NCBI RefSeq assembly: GCF_000336955.1
Contig: NZ_AOLI01000028.1
Span: 1-43,806 of the forward strand
DNA length: 43,806 bases
Direction of reading: 5' to 3'
From: Haloferax larsenii JCM 13917
GTDB lineage: Archaea; Halobacteriota; Halobacteria; Halobacteriales; Haloferacaceae
Position 1 is the first letter of the stretch; the number at the start of each line of letters is the position of its first letter. The notes under the pieces were generated by a model, which was given only the letters and a program-made list of their open reading frames with translations, did no database searches and was not told the origin of the DNA. Of this stretch, positions 32,868 through 40,534 are shown one piece after another. The translations under genes and the position numbers were made by a program.

Positions 32868-33365
32868 GTGAACCGACGCGCCCTGCTCACCGGGACCGCA
32901 AGCCTCTGTGCAGCCCTCGCAGGGTGTACGAGCGACGACGCAACCGACGACGGCACAGAGACCACAACCACCGAATCGACGCCTACGCCGACTCCGACGG
33001 AACCACGATTGGTCGACAAATCACTCTCGCCGCGGCACGACCCGGATTGTCCGCAGGGCGGCGCTGCACGGGCGACGTACGTCTCGACTGGCGTCCTCGT
33101 CGAGGGCTGTCTCTGGGGTGCAAACGGGTGTGCTATCGCTCGACTCGGCGGGGTGGCCTACGACCCCGAATCCGACGTGGCGTCGCTTCTCGTCGAGACG
33201 GTCGAGGACCGAGACCCCGACGAGGCGTGTACCGAGGCGCTCAAGCCTGTCGGCTACGAGGCCCGACTTCAGTTCGCGAATGGCCTCCCCGGCGAGGTCG
33301 TCGTCGAGCACGACGACGTGGACGGTCGCCGGGAGATTGCCCGCATCGACTTCGACGACGCCTGA
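32868..33365 (+). CDS. Tat-type lipoprotein of unknown function
   Basis: A 165-residue lipoprotein starting at GTG 32868. The signal MNRRALLTGTASLCAALAGC has a twin-arginine pair and a lipobox Cys. A Thr/Pro-rich linker (about 21-48) follows, then a compact beta domain with four cysteines (CPQGG, EGCLWGANGC and ACTEAL) that could form two disulfides outside the cell. I recognise no family. Confidence 0.78.
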   Translation: MNRRALLTGTASLCAALAGCTSDDATDDGTETTTTESTPTPTPTEPRLVDKSLSPRHDPDCPQGGAARATYVSTGVLVEGCLWGANGCAIARLGGVAYDPESDVASLLVETVEDRDPDEACTEALKPVGYEARLQFANGLPGEVVVEHDDVDGRREIARIDFDDA

Positions 33366-33485
33366 CGACTTCTCGCAGTCGCCCCTTTCGACGGCCCACC
33401 GAAGGTTCATCACGGAAGACGGCTCCACCCCCGCTATGTCACTCGATTCGAGGGGGCTTTTCGAAGCCCGAATCACGAGGAAAAC

Positions 33486-33498
33486 AACGCTTAAGCGC
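33486..33498 (+). promoter_or_regulatory. Promoter of the small-ORF/rpa2 operon
   Basis: AACGCTTAAGCGC holds a palindromic CGCTTAAGCG with a TATA-like TTAAGC. Its centre is about 27-30 bases upstream of the ATG at 33523, which predicts a leaderless start on the small ORF, not on rpa2. Confidence 0.55.
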
Positions 33499-33522
33499 CG
33501 GCCTTCCCTGTTCGTGCATAGA

Positions 33523-33582
33523 ATGAGTACGACGTGTGTTCTGCGACGCGGTGCGTCTTTCGTCGATGGAGGTGACGCCTGA
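33523..33582 (+). CDS. 19-residue leader ORF coupled to rpa2
   Basis: The frame encodes MSTTCVLRRGASFVDGGDA. Its stop codon TGA (33580-33582) overlaps the rpa2 ATG by one base. The ORF begins where the mRNA should start if the TATA box at 33491 is used, so ribosomes would first load on this leaderless start. It contains the Shine-Dalgarno sequence of rpa2. It may act as a translation coupler or attenuator, or encode a peptide. Confidence 0.55.
   Translation: MSTTCVLRRGASFVDGGDA
33568..33574 (+). promoter_or_regulatory. Shine-Dalgarno site for rpa2
   Basis: GGAGGTG lies seven bases before the rpa2 ATG and inside the leader ORF. Strong Shine-Dalgarno sites are uncommon in this window, where most genes appear leaderless. 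Confidence 0.65.
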
Positions 33583-35051
33583 TGGGCGTCATCGAAGACG
33601 TCTACGACGACCTCGACACGGATGTCGAGTTCGAGAAGTTCGAGGCCGCGGTGAACGACAAAGTCGAGCAGATGGGCGGTCTCGCCGACGAGGAGACGGC
33701 GGCGATGCTCATCGCTCACGAACTCCGCGACGAGGAGGTAAACGGCATCGCCGACATCGAACCGGGCATGGAGGACGTGAAGTTCCTCGCCAAGGTCGTC
33801 AGCGTCGGCGACGTTCGAACCTTCGAGCGCGACGGCGAGGACGAAGACGGCAAAGTCCTCAACATCGAAGTCGCCGACGAGACGGGTCGCATCCGCGTCT
33901 CGCTGTGGGACGAGATGGCCGCCGGCGCGGAAGAGAACCTCGAAGTCGGCACTGTCCTCCGCATCGGTGGCCGCCCGAAAGACGGCTACAGCGGCGTCGA
34001 AGTCAGCGCGAGCAAGGTCGAAGAGGACCCCGACGCCGAAGTCGACGTCAAGGTGCTCGACACCTATCGCGTCGAGGACCTCGCACTCGGGCTCTCGGAC
34101 GTGAACCTCAAAGGGAAGATTCTGGACGTCGGGACCGTCCGCACGTTCGACCGCGACGACGGCTCCGAAGGCCGCGTCTCGAACCTCTCTGTCGGTGACG
34201 CCACGGGTCGCGTGCGCGTCACCATGTGGGACGAGCGCGCCGACCTCGTCGAGGAACTCGACGCCGGGCAGTCGGTCGAAGTCGTCGACGGCTACGTCCG
34301 CGAGCGCGACGGGTCGCTCGAACTCCACGTCGGGTCGCGCGGCGCTGTCGAAGTCATCGACGAAGACATCGAGTACGTCCCCGAGACGACCGACATCGGT
34401 GCCCTCGAACTCGGCCAGACCGTCGATATCGCCGGCGGCGTCATCGAATCCGACTCCAAGCGAACGTTCGACCGCGACGACGGCTCCGAAGGACAGGTTC
34501 GGAACATCCGCGTCCGCGACGACACGGGTGACATCCGCGTCGCCCTCTGGGGCGAGAAAGCCGACACGGACGTCGACCTCGCCGATTACGTCGTCATCAC
34601 CGACGTGGAAATCAAAGACGGCTGGCAGGACGACCTCGAAGCGTCCGCCGGCTGGCGCTCGTCTGTAACCGTCATGGACGACGCACCCGCAGGCGCGGGT
34701 GGCGACAGCGACGCTGGCGCAGACCAGACGAGTTCCCAAGGTCTCGGCGCGTTCTCGGGCGAGTCGAGTGGGTCTGACGCATCGACCGACTCGACTACCT
34801 CGACTACCGCGGCCACCTCGTCCAGTCAGTCGGCCGACGACACAACGACCTCCAGCGGCGAAGTCGTCGAGTTCACCGGCACCGTCGTTCAGGCCGGGAA
34901 CCCGGTCATCCTCGACGACGGTTCGGAGACCAAAACCGTCGAGACCGACGCCGACCTCGGTCTCGGTGACGAAGTAACCGTCAGCGGCCCCGAGACCGAC
35001 GGTCGAATCAGTGCCGACTCGGTCGAAGTCCACACCGGCGCGAAGCGGTAA
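33582..35051 (+). CDS. rpa2: Replication protein A, multi-OB-fold ssDNA-binding protein
   Basis: A 489-residue RPA that should coat single-stranded DNA in replication and repair. After a helical N-terminus (1-60) it has three related OB folds, about 63-150, 172-260 and 272-365. The second and third share RTFDRDDGSEG (187-197 and 294-304). A Ser/Thr/Asp-rich flexible linker (about 370-425) leads to a smaller fourth OB-like domain (427-489). It corresponds, by memory, to the essential Rpa2 of Haloferax. Translation probably depends on the overlapping leader ORF and its internal Shine-Dalgarno site. Confidence 0.93.
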   Translation: MGVIEDVYDDLDTDVEFEKFEAAVNDKVEQMGGLADEETAAMLIAHELRDEEVNGIADIEPGMEDVKFLAKVVSVGDVRTFERDGEDEDGKVLNIEVADETGRIRVSLWDEMAAGAEENLEVGTVLRIGGRPKDGYSGVEVSASKVEEDPDAEVDVKVLDTYRVEDLALGLSDVNLKGKILDVGTVRTFDRDDGSEGRVSNLSVGDATGRVRVTMWDERADLVEELDAGQSVEVVDGYVRERDGSLELHVGSRGAVEVIDEDIEYVPETTDIGALELGQTVDIAGGVIESDSKRTFDRDDGSEGQVRNIRVRDDTGDIRVALWGEKADTDVDLADYVVITDVEIKDGWQDDLEASAGWRSSVTVMDDAPAGAGGDSDAGADQTSSQGLGAFSGESSGSDASTDSTTSTTAATSSSQSADDTTTSSGEVVEFTGTVVQAGNPVILDDGSETKTVETDADLGLGDEVTVSGPETDGRISADSVEVHTGAKR

Positions 35052-35146
35052 CGAGCGTCCACTCTAACGGGTGTGTTCGTCACACCCCGATACCAATCGT
35101 GGGACTCGGGTGAGCCAGCGGTCTGTAAAATCCAATGGACGCCGCT

Positions 35147-35163
35147 ACGGAAAGGATTATACG
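35147..35163 (+). promoter_or_regulatory. Histone operon promoter (BRE/TATA)
   Basis: CGGAAAGGATTATACG has a purine-rich BRE and a TATA-like ATTATAC, centred about 28 bases before the histone ATG. A leaderless mRNA is predicted. Confidence 0.65.
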
Positions 35164-35186
35164 CCGGTCGGACCCGATATGTGGGT

Positions 35187-35618
35187 ATGAGTGTCGAGCT
35201 ACCGTTCGCCCCGGTAGACGCGATTATCCGGCAGAACGCGGGCAACCTTCGCGTCAGCGCAGGTGCCGCAGAGGAGCTCGCGCGCCGGATTCAGGAACAC
35301 GGCGCCGAGTTGGCAATCGACGCGGCCGAGCGGGCGACTGAAGACGGTCGCAAGACGTTGATGGCCGAGGACTTCGGTGTCGAACAGGTCGTCGAGCGCG
35401 ACGACCTCGAACTCCCCGTCGCACCAATCGACCGCATCGCTCGCCTCCAAATCGACGACCGCTACCGGGTCGCGATGGATGCTCGAATCGCACTGGCCGA
35501 TATCCTCGAAGATTACGCGACCAACGTGGCGAGTGCCGCCGTCAAGCTCACCCACCACGCCGGTCGCCGAACCGTGCAAGCCGAGGACATCGAGACCTAC
35601 TTCTCCCTGTTCGAATAA
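35187..35618 (+). CDS. hstA: Fused double histone (archaeal)
   Basis: A 143-residue protein made of two histone folds in tandem, about residues 4-66 (LPFAPVDAIIRQNAGNLRVS ... LMAEDFGV) and 76-139 (LPVAPIDRIARLQIDDRYRV ... VQAEDIETYFS). Each has the LP-x-AP-x-x-R/I start and the R-T/K-V/L-x-A-ED end typical of archaeal histones. Unlike DNA-packing histones the surface is acidic, as in other haloarchaea, where a transcription-factor-like role has been proposed. Its stop codon overlaps the start of the deacetylase gene (TAATG), so the two are translationally linked. Confidence 0.95.
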   Translation: MSVELPFAPVDAIIRQNAGNLRVSAGAAEELARRIQEHGAELAIDAAERATEDGRKTLMAEDFGVEQVVERDDLELPVAPIDRIARLQIDDRYRVAMDARIALADILEDYATNVASAAVKLTHHAGRRTVQAEDIETYFSLFE

Positions 35619-36628
35619 TGCGCTTCGGCTACAACGAATCGTGTCTCGACCACGATACCGGGGCCCGACACCCAGAGACTGCCGACCGACTCCGTGCGAT
35701 TCGGCGCGGGTTGGCGAAGCGTCACGGCGTCGAATACGTCGAAGCCGCGCCTGCCGTGAAATCCACCGTCGCGGCCGTCCACGACGACGACTACGTGGAC
35801 GAATTCCACGACTTCTGTCGCGGCGGCGGCGGTAACTGGGACCCAGACACCGTCGCCGTCGAGGAGACGTGGGTCGCTGCACTCGCGTCTGCGGGACTCG
35901 CGGAGTGGGCCGCTCGCTCCGCACTCTCCGGCGACGACGGCCGTCGGACGCCCTTTTCCTTAGGCCGCCCGCCGGGCCACCACGCTGTCGAAGACGACGC
36001 GATGGGGTTCTGCTTTTTCAACAACGCGGCCGTCGCGGCACAGGCAGTCATCGACGACGACCTCGCCGAGCGCGTCGCCATCTTCGACTGGGACGTCCAC
36101 CACGGAAACGGCACGCAGGACATCTTCTACGACCGCGACGACGTCTTCTACACGTCGATTCACGAAGACGGTCTCTACCCCGGGACTGGCGAGGTTGACG
36201 AGACGGGCGTGGACGGTGCCGAAGGGACGACGCTGAACATCCCGCTTCGCGCTGGCGCGGGCGACGCCGACTACGTCTACTCGTTCGAGGAGACTATCGC
36301 CCCCGCAGTCGAGCGATTCGACCCCGACCTGTTCATCGTCAGCGCTGGCTTCGACGCCCACCGCCACGACCCAATCTCGCGGATGCGCGTTTCGACTGAG
36401 GGGTACGCGATGCTCACAGAACGCGTCCGCGACCTGTGTGACGACACCGACACTGCGCTCTCGTTCGTTCTCGAAGGCGGTTATGGGCTTGACACGCTCT
36501 CGGAGGGCGTCGCTATCGTCCACGAGACGTTCGACGGCCGACTCGCGATGGACCCCGACGAGGACCCAGAGCAGAAGAATATCGACTTAGTCGACGAGAT
36601 TCGCGACGTTCACGGTCTCGGGGCGTAG
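35618..36628 (+). CDS. hdaI: Histone deacetylase-family protein
   Basis: A 336-residue class II-type deacetylase. The active-site features are present: the catalytic His pair His121-His122 (RPPGHHAVEDDAMGFCFFNN), zinc ligands Asp159 and His161 (IFDWDVHHGNGTQDIF) and Asp246 (SAGFDAHRHD), and the late GGY motif (VLEGGYGLD). It should remove acetyl groups from lysines on proteins; polyamine or small-molecule substrates are possible in archaea. It shares one base with the histone stop codon. The 3' end overlaps the convergent cca gene by 19 bases. Confidence 0.94.
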   Translation: MRFGYNESCLDHDTGARHPETADRLRAIRRGLAKRHGVEYVEAAPAVKSTVAAVHDDDYVDEFHDFCRGGGGNWDPDTVAVEETWVAALASAGLAEWAARSALSGDDGRRTPFSLGRPPGHHAVEDDAMGFCFFNNAAVAAQAVIDDDLAERVAIFDWDVHHGNGTQDIFYDRDDVFYTSIHEDGLYPGTGEVDETGVDGAEGTTLNIPLRAGAGDADYVYSFEETIAPAVERFDPDLFIVSAGFDAHRHDPISRMRVSTEGYAMLTERVRDLCDDTDTALSFVLEGGYGLDTLSEGVAIVHETFDGRLAMDPDEDPEQKNIDLVDEIRDVHGLGA

Positions 36629-37971
36629 AACCGACCTAACTCGGCGCCGAACGTCTCGGCGAGGGTGGCCACCTCGTCGCCGACGAACACCTCGTAGCCG
36701 TCTTCTCGTAGCGTCGATTCCACGTGCTTTCCGAGCGCCACGTCGAACAGCGCGTCGCTCGTCACGAAGTCGGTTGCGGACGTGAACTCCCGGTCTCGCT
36801 CGACCACGTAGCGGTCGCCGTCGAGGAACGGCCCGTAGTGGTCGTTGCCCTCGGCGTACGCCCCGTAGAAGCCTTCGGCATGTTGTCGAACGTGCACGGG
36901 CGGCCCAACGTGGCGTTCGACTGTGGGTCGCTCGGACACCGCGAGTTCGACGAACAACACGGCCTCGTCGGCGGCGAACGTCGTCGCGCGGAACACGTCG
37001 AACCCGCGTCGGTCGAGCCCGTCGGCGACCCCCGAAATCGACTTTCTGAGTTGCGGATACAGTTGGTCGTCGACGAGGTCCGGCGCGTCGAAGACGATGG
37101 CGAGCGGCGTGGTTCCGCGCCGGTCGATGTGCTTGCGGACGCCGTCGGCGTCGAGTGCGGGCGGCGCGGAGTTGAAGAAGAGCGATTCGCGCGGGTTCGA
37201 CAGCAGGTCGCGGGCGTAGTGCTGGAGGCGGGCGACGTTTTCTGCCGAGCAGACGGCCGCGACGTTTCGCTCGGGGTCGGTCGGGTCGATGACGACGAGT
37301 GGGTCCGAAAACGACCGTGTGCCGTGGTCTTCCGGGTCGAACTCGACGGGCGGGTGCCAGTCGGTGGCGGCGCGGAGAAGCGGTTCGAACCCATCGTATT
37401 CGAGGATGAGCAACTCCGCGAGATAGCCCGAAAAGCCCTCGGTACGGAGGTCGCTCCCATACGCGCCGATGCCTTTCAGGAAGCGCTTGAAGACGCGCAC
37501 GTCGGCCGCGAGGTCGTCGTCGAGGTGTTCGACGAGATATTCGTTGTGGAAGGGTGTGCGGTCGACCGCCGAGCGAATATCGGGGGCGGTGGGCACGTCG
37601 TAACAGGGCACGAGGTCCACGTCGAACCCGTCGTAGTCGCCTTTCACGTAGGGGTGTTCGGCGTACTCTTCGTGGCCGTCGGGGAGGACTGCGTGGCCGA
37701 CGTCGAGGCCGTAGGACTCCAGTTCGTCTCGCGGGAGGTCCTCGGGAAACCGAACGAAGAGGTCGATGTCGCGGTCGCCGGAGAGCCACGTCCCGCGGGC
37801 GGTGCTGCCGACTTGGAGCACGTCGGCGTCCACCGGCAGGTCGTCGAGGGCGTCGTAGACGCGTGACTCCAACTCCGCCGCCGCATCTGCGAGCGCCCGA
37901 CGCTCCTCCTCGTCGGGGTCGATGCGCTCGCGGACCGCGGCGACGACTGCATCGAGGTCCGAATTCGTCAT
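36610..37971 (-). CDS. cca: CCA-adding tRNA nucleotidyltransferase (class I)
   Basis: A 453-residue archaeal CCA-adding enzyme, which builds or repairs the 3' CCA of tRNAs. The nucleotidyltransferase motif VGSTARGTWLSGDRDIDLFV lies at 54-73 with catalytic Asp68 and Asp70. A third carboxylate lies in GFDVDLVPCY (Asp117/Asp119). The remaining domains follow normal order and length. None of the tRNA genes in the window encodes CCA, so this enzyme is required for all of them. It is divergent from the tRNA-Asn pair. Confidence 0.95.
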   Translation of the reverse strand: MTNSDLDAVVAAVRERIDPDEEERRALADAAAELESRVYDALDDLPVDADVLQVGSTARGTWLSGDRDIDLFVRFPEDLPRDELESYGLDVGHAVLPDGHEEYAEHPYVKGDYDGFDVDLVPCYDVPTAPDIRSAVDRTPFHNEYLVEHLDDDLAADVRVFKRFLKGIGAYGSDLRTEGFSGYLAELLILEYDGFEPLLRAATDWHPPVEFDPEDHGTRSFSDPLVVIDPTDPERNVAAVCSAENVARLQHYARDLLSNPRESLFFNSAPPALDADGVRKHIDRRGTTPLAIVFDAPDLVDDQLYPQLRKSISGVADGLDRRGFDVFRATTFAADEAVLFVELAVSERPTVERHVGPPVHVRQHAEGFYGAYAEGNDHYGPFLDGDRYVVERDREFTSATDFVTSDALFDVALGKHVESTLREDGYEVFVGDEVATLAETFGAELGRFYAPRP

Positions 37972-38107
37972 GGGCGACGCTTCCGCGCCTGCGGGCGAAA
38001 GCGTGACGGTGCTGCCGCGGCCGCGTGAGACGATGGCACCCGACAGCCGTCGTGCGGAAACGAAAGCCCTATCAAGAAACGTCGAATACGAAGGAGTGCA
38101 GACGAAA

Positions 38108-38211
38108 GCCGCCGTAGCTCAGTTGGTAGAGCACCTCGCTGTTAGGGAATTCAGTTCCGGCTGTCTTCCGCAGCCACGAGGTGGTCCCAGGTTCGAGTCC
38201 TGGCGGCGGCG
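38108..38211 (+). tRNA. tRNA-Asn (GTT) with 31-nt intron, first copy
   Basis: Exons are 38108-38144 and 38176-38211 (73 bases when joined), with a 31-base intron at 38145-38175 between positions 37 and 38. The precursor folds into a canonical bulge-helix-bulge: anticodon stem CCTCG/CGAGG, a 4-bp helix CTGT/GCAG, 3-nt bulges TAG and CCA, and inner stem GGAA/TTCC. The tRNA splicing endonuclease EndA should remove it. Anticodon GTT; acceptor GCCGCCG/CGGCGGC. Confidence 0.93.
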
Positions 38212-38337
38212 CTTCTCTCACTTTCAACGCCTTCGAGTGACACGTCTCTTTCGTGACGCTCTCGTGGTTCGACAGTCGTACTTCTCCGAAGCGAAACGAA
38301 ATCCACTTCAATCAGTCGTCGGTACACAGAAATGAGA

Positions 38338-38441
38338 GCCGCCGTAGCTCAGTTGGTAGAGCACCTCGCTGTTAGGGATTGCAGTTTCGGCTGCCGTCCG
38401 CAGTCACGAGGTGGTCCCAGGTTCGAGTCCTGGCGGCGGCG
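38338..38441 (+). tRNA. tRNA-Asn (GTT) with 31-nt intron, second copy
   Basis: Exons 38338-38374 and 38406-38441 are identical to the first copy; the intron (38375-38405) is diverged but of equal length. The inner intron stem is GGAT/GTCC, where the first copy has GGAA/TTCC. The changes on both strands keep the bulge-helix-bulge pairing. Confidence 0.93.
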
Positions 38442-38541
38442 CTTCTTCGTTTCTCGCGTCCTGAGCCGGTGGACTGTCGAGTACCTTTCGGCGACGCCTT
38501 CTGATAAGACATAAGAGGCACGCCGGAAAAGAATCGACCGA

Positions 38542-38616
38542 GGGCCCCTAGCTCAGTCTGGTCAGAGCGCTCGGCTCATAACCGGGTGGTCATGGGTTCG
38601 AACCCCATGGGGCCCA
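38542..38616 (+). tRNA. tRNA with CAT anticodon (Met or Ile2)
   Basis: A 75-base tRNA starting GGGCCCCTAGCTCAG. The loop CTCATAA shows CAT; the T arm reads GGGTTCGAACCCC and the acceptor strand GGGGCCC plus A closes it. No intron. It could be elongator Met or the Ile2 tRNA whose C34 is modified to read AUA. In Haloferax volcanii elongator tRNA-Met is known to carry a long intron, which tilts this one towards Ile2, but the sequence alone does not settle it. Confidence 0.88.
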
Positions 38617-38716
38617 TGTAAGTGCCCGAGCGACAGCGAGGGCCGAACACGCCCCGATGGGGTTCGAATCAGGGAGCAGCTCTGCTGCGACCGTGGTTCG
38701 AACCCCGTGGGGCCCA
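38617..38716 (+). repeat. Partial 3'-end copies downstream of the CAT tRNA
   Basis: After the tRNA come a palindrome (GAGCGACAGCGAG-like), a decayed T-arm copy (about 38655-38674), a second palindrome (GCAGCTCTGCTGC) and a near-exact copy of the T arm and acceptor strand ending GGGGCCCA (38692-38716). The same pattern follows tRNA-Val and both tRNA-Phe genes. Confidence 0.72.
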
Positions 38717-38806
38717 TAACCTTCTGTTATCGACTCGGCTGTGGCCGAGTGTGGGCGAGACAGTGACACCAAAGACACATGTCACTTCATAGAATGTTTG
38801 GGGACG

Positions 38807-39319
38807 ATGTCTCGCTACTCGTCCCTCCTCGACCCCTATCGAGACCGGAACGTCGCAATCACGCTCGGGGTAATCGCTCTCATCCTGTTTTTTCGCGGGT
38901 TCACTGCGACGTACGGAGTCTACCTCAACGGTGTGCAATCTCACACGTTTAGTCTCTCGTTGTTCGAGTGGATTGTATTCGTGCTGGGTGCCTTTCCGTT
39001 TGACCCGGTTACTCTATTTATCGTCTTGTTTGTCGCCGCTCGCCGATTCGACACGCCACTCGACGTACAATCTATTCTCCCCGGAGTCGTCGTCGCCATA
39101 CTTACTGGGTCGCTTCTTGGACAGGCCACTGGATTCTTCGTCTTTCGGACGATCAAGTGGAATCTTTTGCTGGCACTGGTCACCCGGTCCGAATTTTGGA
39201 ACGTCGCTTCATTCCATCCGTTCCTCGTTTTACTTTGGAGGTTGGCACTCGAATCGGTCACGGCCGACCTCTTGACCGTCGTCGCGGCACTCTCCTTCGG
39301 AACGCTCACCCGCGACTAA
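38807..39319 (+). CDS. Multi-pass membrane protein, unknown
   Basis: A 170-residue membrane protein with about four hydrophobic segments (NVAITLGVIALILFF, LFEWIVFVLGAFPFD with FDPVTLFIVLFVAARR, ILPGVVVAILTGSLLGQAT and LLALVTRS ... FLVLLWRLALES). Codon use is richer in T at third positions than the neighbours, which hints at acquisition from elsewhere. No family is recognised. It lies between the tRNA cluster and the convergent CcdA operon. Confidence 0.68.
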   Translation: MSRYSSLLDPYRDRNVAITLGVIALILFFRGFTATYGVYLNGVQSHTFSLSLFEWIVFVLGAFPFDPVTLFIVLFVAARRFDTPLDVQSILPGVVVAILTGSLLGQATGFFVFRTIKWNLLLALVTRSEFWNVASFHPFLVLLWRLALESVTADLLTVVAALSFGTLTRD

Positions 39320-39330
39320 CACTAACCGAA

Positions 39331-39996
39331 TCAGAGCGCGACCACGACCTGCCAGATTCCTGCGCCGACGAGCACCACGCCAGCGACTGCATCGAGATAC
39401 CGTTGTCGACGACCGAGCCAGTCCAGAAGCCCTCTGTGGCCCACCGCGATAGCGACAGTCGTACCCAGAAGGAGTCCGCCGAAGCCGACCGTGTACGCGC
39501 CGAGGACGACGAGTGCCGGACCGGGCGGGAACGTCACCGCTCGAAGCACAATCGCCAGAAACACGGGTGCGACACAGCCAGCGGCGGCGATAGCGTAGCC
39601 GCCACCGAACAGCACGAAGCCGAGTTTCGACGCCCGGCGCTCTGGTAACTGGACGTGGATATCCGGGCTGTAGCCGACGAGAACTGCGACACCGAGAGCG
39701 AGTAAGCCGACGCCGACGAGCGGTTCGAGGACGCCGAGGACGGGTTCGATTGACCGTCCCAAGAGCAGTATCCCTGCCGATAACACGGCGAAGACGACGA
39801 CCACGCCGAGGAATGCCGCTGCGCCGCGGACGGTGGCACCGACGACCGGCGTATCGGCGTCTGGTTCGTCTTCGACGCTCGATACGTAATAGCCGACGTA
39901 CCCCGGCAGGAGGGCGTACGCACACGGCGAGAAGAACGTCGCCACGGACGCGCCGAGTGCGAGCGTGGCCGCGCCTGCGGTCTCCGGGCTAATCAT
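39331..39996 (-). CDS. ccdA: CcdA/DsbD-type thiol-disulfide membrane transporter
   Basis: A 221-residue, six-helix protein of the CcdA family, which carries reducing power from cytoplasmic thioredoxin to the outside of the membrane. The key cysteines are Cys25 (FFSPCAYALLPGYV) and Cys141 (AAAGCVAPVF), each in a helix as expected. It is the last gene of a four-gene operon and overlaps the TlpA gene by eight bases, so the two very likely work together. Confidence 0.92.
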   Translation of the reverse strand: MISPETAGAATLALGASVATFFSPCAYALLPGYVGYYVSSVEDEPDADTPVVGATVRGAAAFLGVVVVFAVLSAGILLLGRSIEPVLGVLEPLVGVGLLALGVAVLVGYSPDIHVQLPERRASKLGFVLFGGGYAIAAAGCVAPVFLAIVLRAVTFPPGPALVVLGAYTVGFGGLLLGTTVAIAVGHRGLLDWLGRRQRYLDAVAGVVLVGAGIWQVVVAL

Positions 39997-40531
39997 CGTG
40001 TCCTCCGCGGGCCTCGTCGATGCGAGAGACGAGTGTCTCCGCCGAGTGCTTGCCTTTCGCGGTCCACGTGACGACGTTGTCGGCGTCGAGGACGACGACC
40101 ATCGGAACGGCGCTGGCACCCAGCGCCTCTGTGAGCGCGAGGTCTTCGTCGGGTGCCACGGGCCACGCTCCGTCGTGTTCGACCCACCACTCACGAATCT
40201 CGGCGCGGGTGATGGCGTGGCCGAGCGGTTCGTTGGTCACGGAGACGAACTGCACGTCGTCGCCGACGCTGTCGGAGGCCTTCCCGAGCGGTGCCATCGA
40301 TGCGGCACAGACGTCACACCACGTGGCGAAGAACTCGACAAGTGTGACGCGACCCCGCTCGGGAACCGTCAGCGTCTCTCCGTGACTTCCCGGTGCCTCG
40401 ATGGCAGTCAACGCGACTGGCTCGACACCTTCGGGTTCATCACCGAACCCGTTGCCCCCGCTGACGGCGTAAGCGCCAGCCCCCAGTGTTGCCGCACCGG
40501 CGAGTCCGGCGAGGAGGTCGCGGCGGCGCAT
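39989..40531 (-). CDS. TlpA-like thioredoxin, Tat-exported
   Basis: A 180-residue TlpA/ResA-type thiol-disulfide oxidoreductase. The N-terminus has a twin-arginine signal (MRRRDLLAGLAGAATLGAG). The active site is Cys72-x-x-Cys75 (FFATWCDVCAASM) and the cis-proline motif ASAVPMVVVL follows. Outside the cell it would pass electrons from CcdA to protein or copper-chaperone cysteines, such as those of the SCO protein encoded just upstream (three bases between genes). Confidence 0.93.
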   Translation of the reverse strand: MRRRDLLAGLAGAATLGAGAYAVSGGNGFGDEPEGVEPVALTAIEAPGSHGETLTVPERGRVTLVEFFATWCDVCAASMAPLGKASDSVGDDVQFVSVTNEPLGHAITRAEIREWWVEHDGAWPVAPDEDLALTEALGASAVPMVVVLDADNVVTWTAKGKHSAETLVSRIDEARGGHDD

Positions 40532-40534
40532 CGT

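Noticed and set aside
33021-35033. A 670-codon open frame on the minus strand opposite rpa2 and the lipoprotein
   Set aside because: It is the mirror of genes with strong codon bias in GC-rich DNA. The translation has no domain and runs against clear OB-fold and lipoprotein coding on the other strand.
36724-37866. A 380-codon open frame on the plus strand opposite cca
   Set aside because: Antisense to a full-length CCA enzyme with all catalytic motifs.
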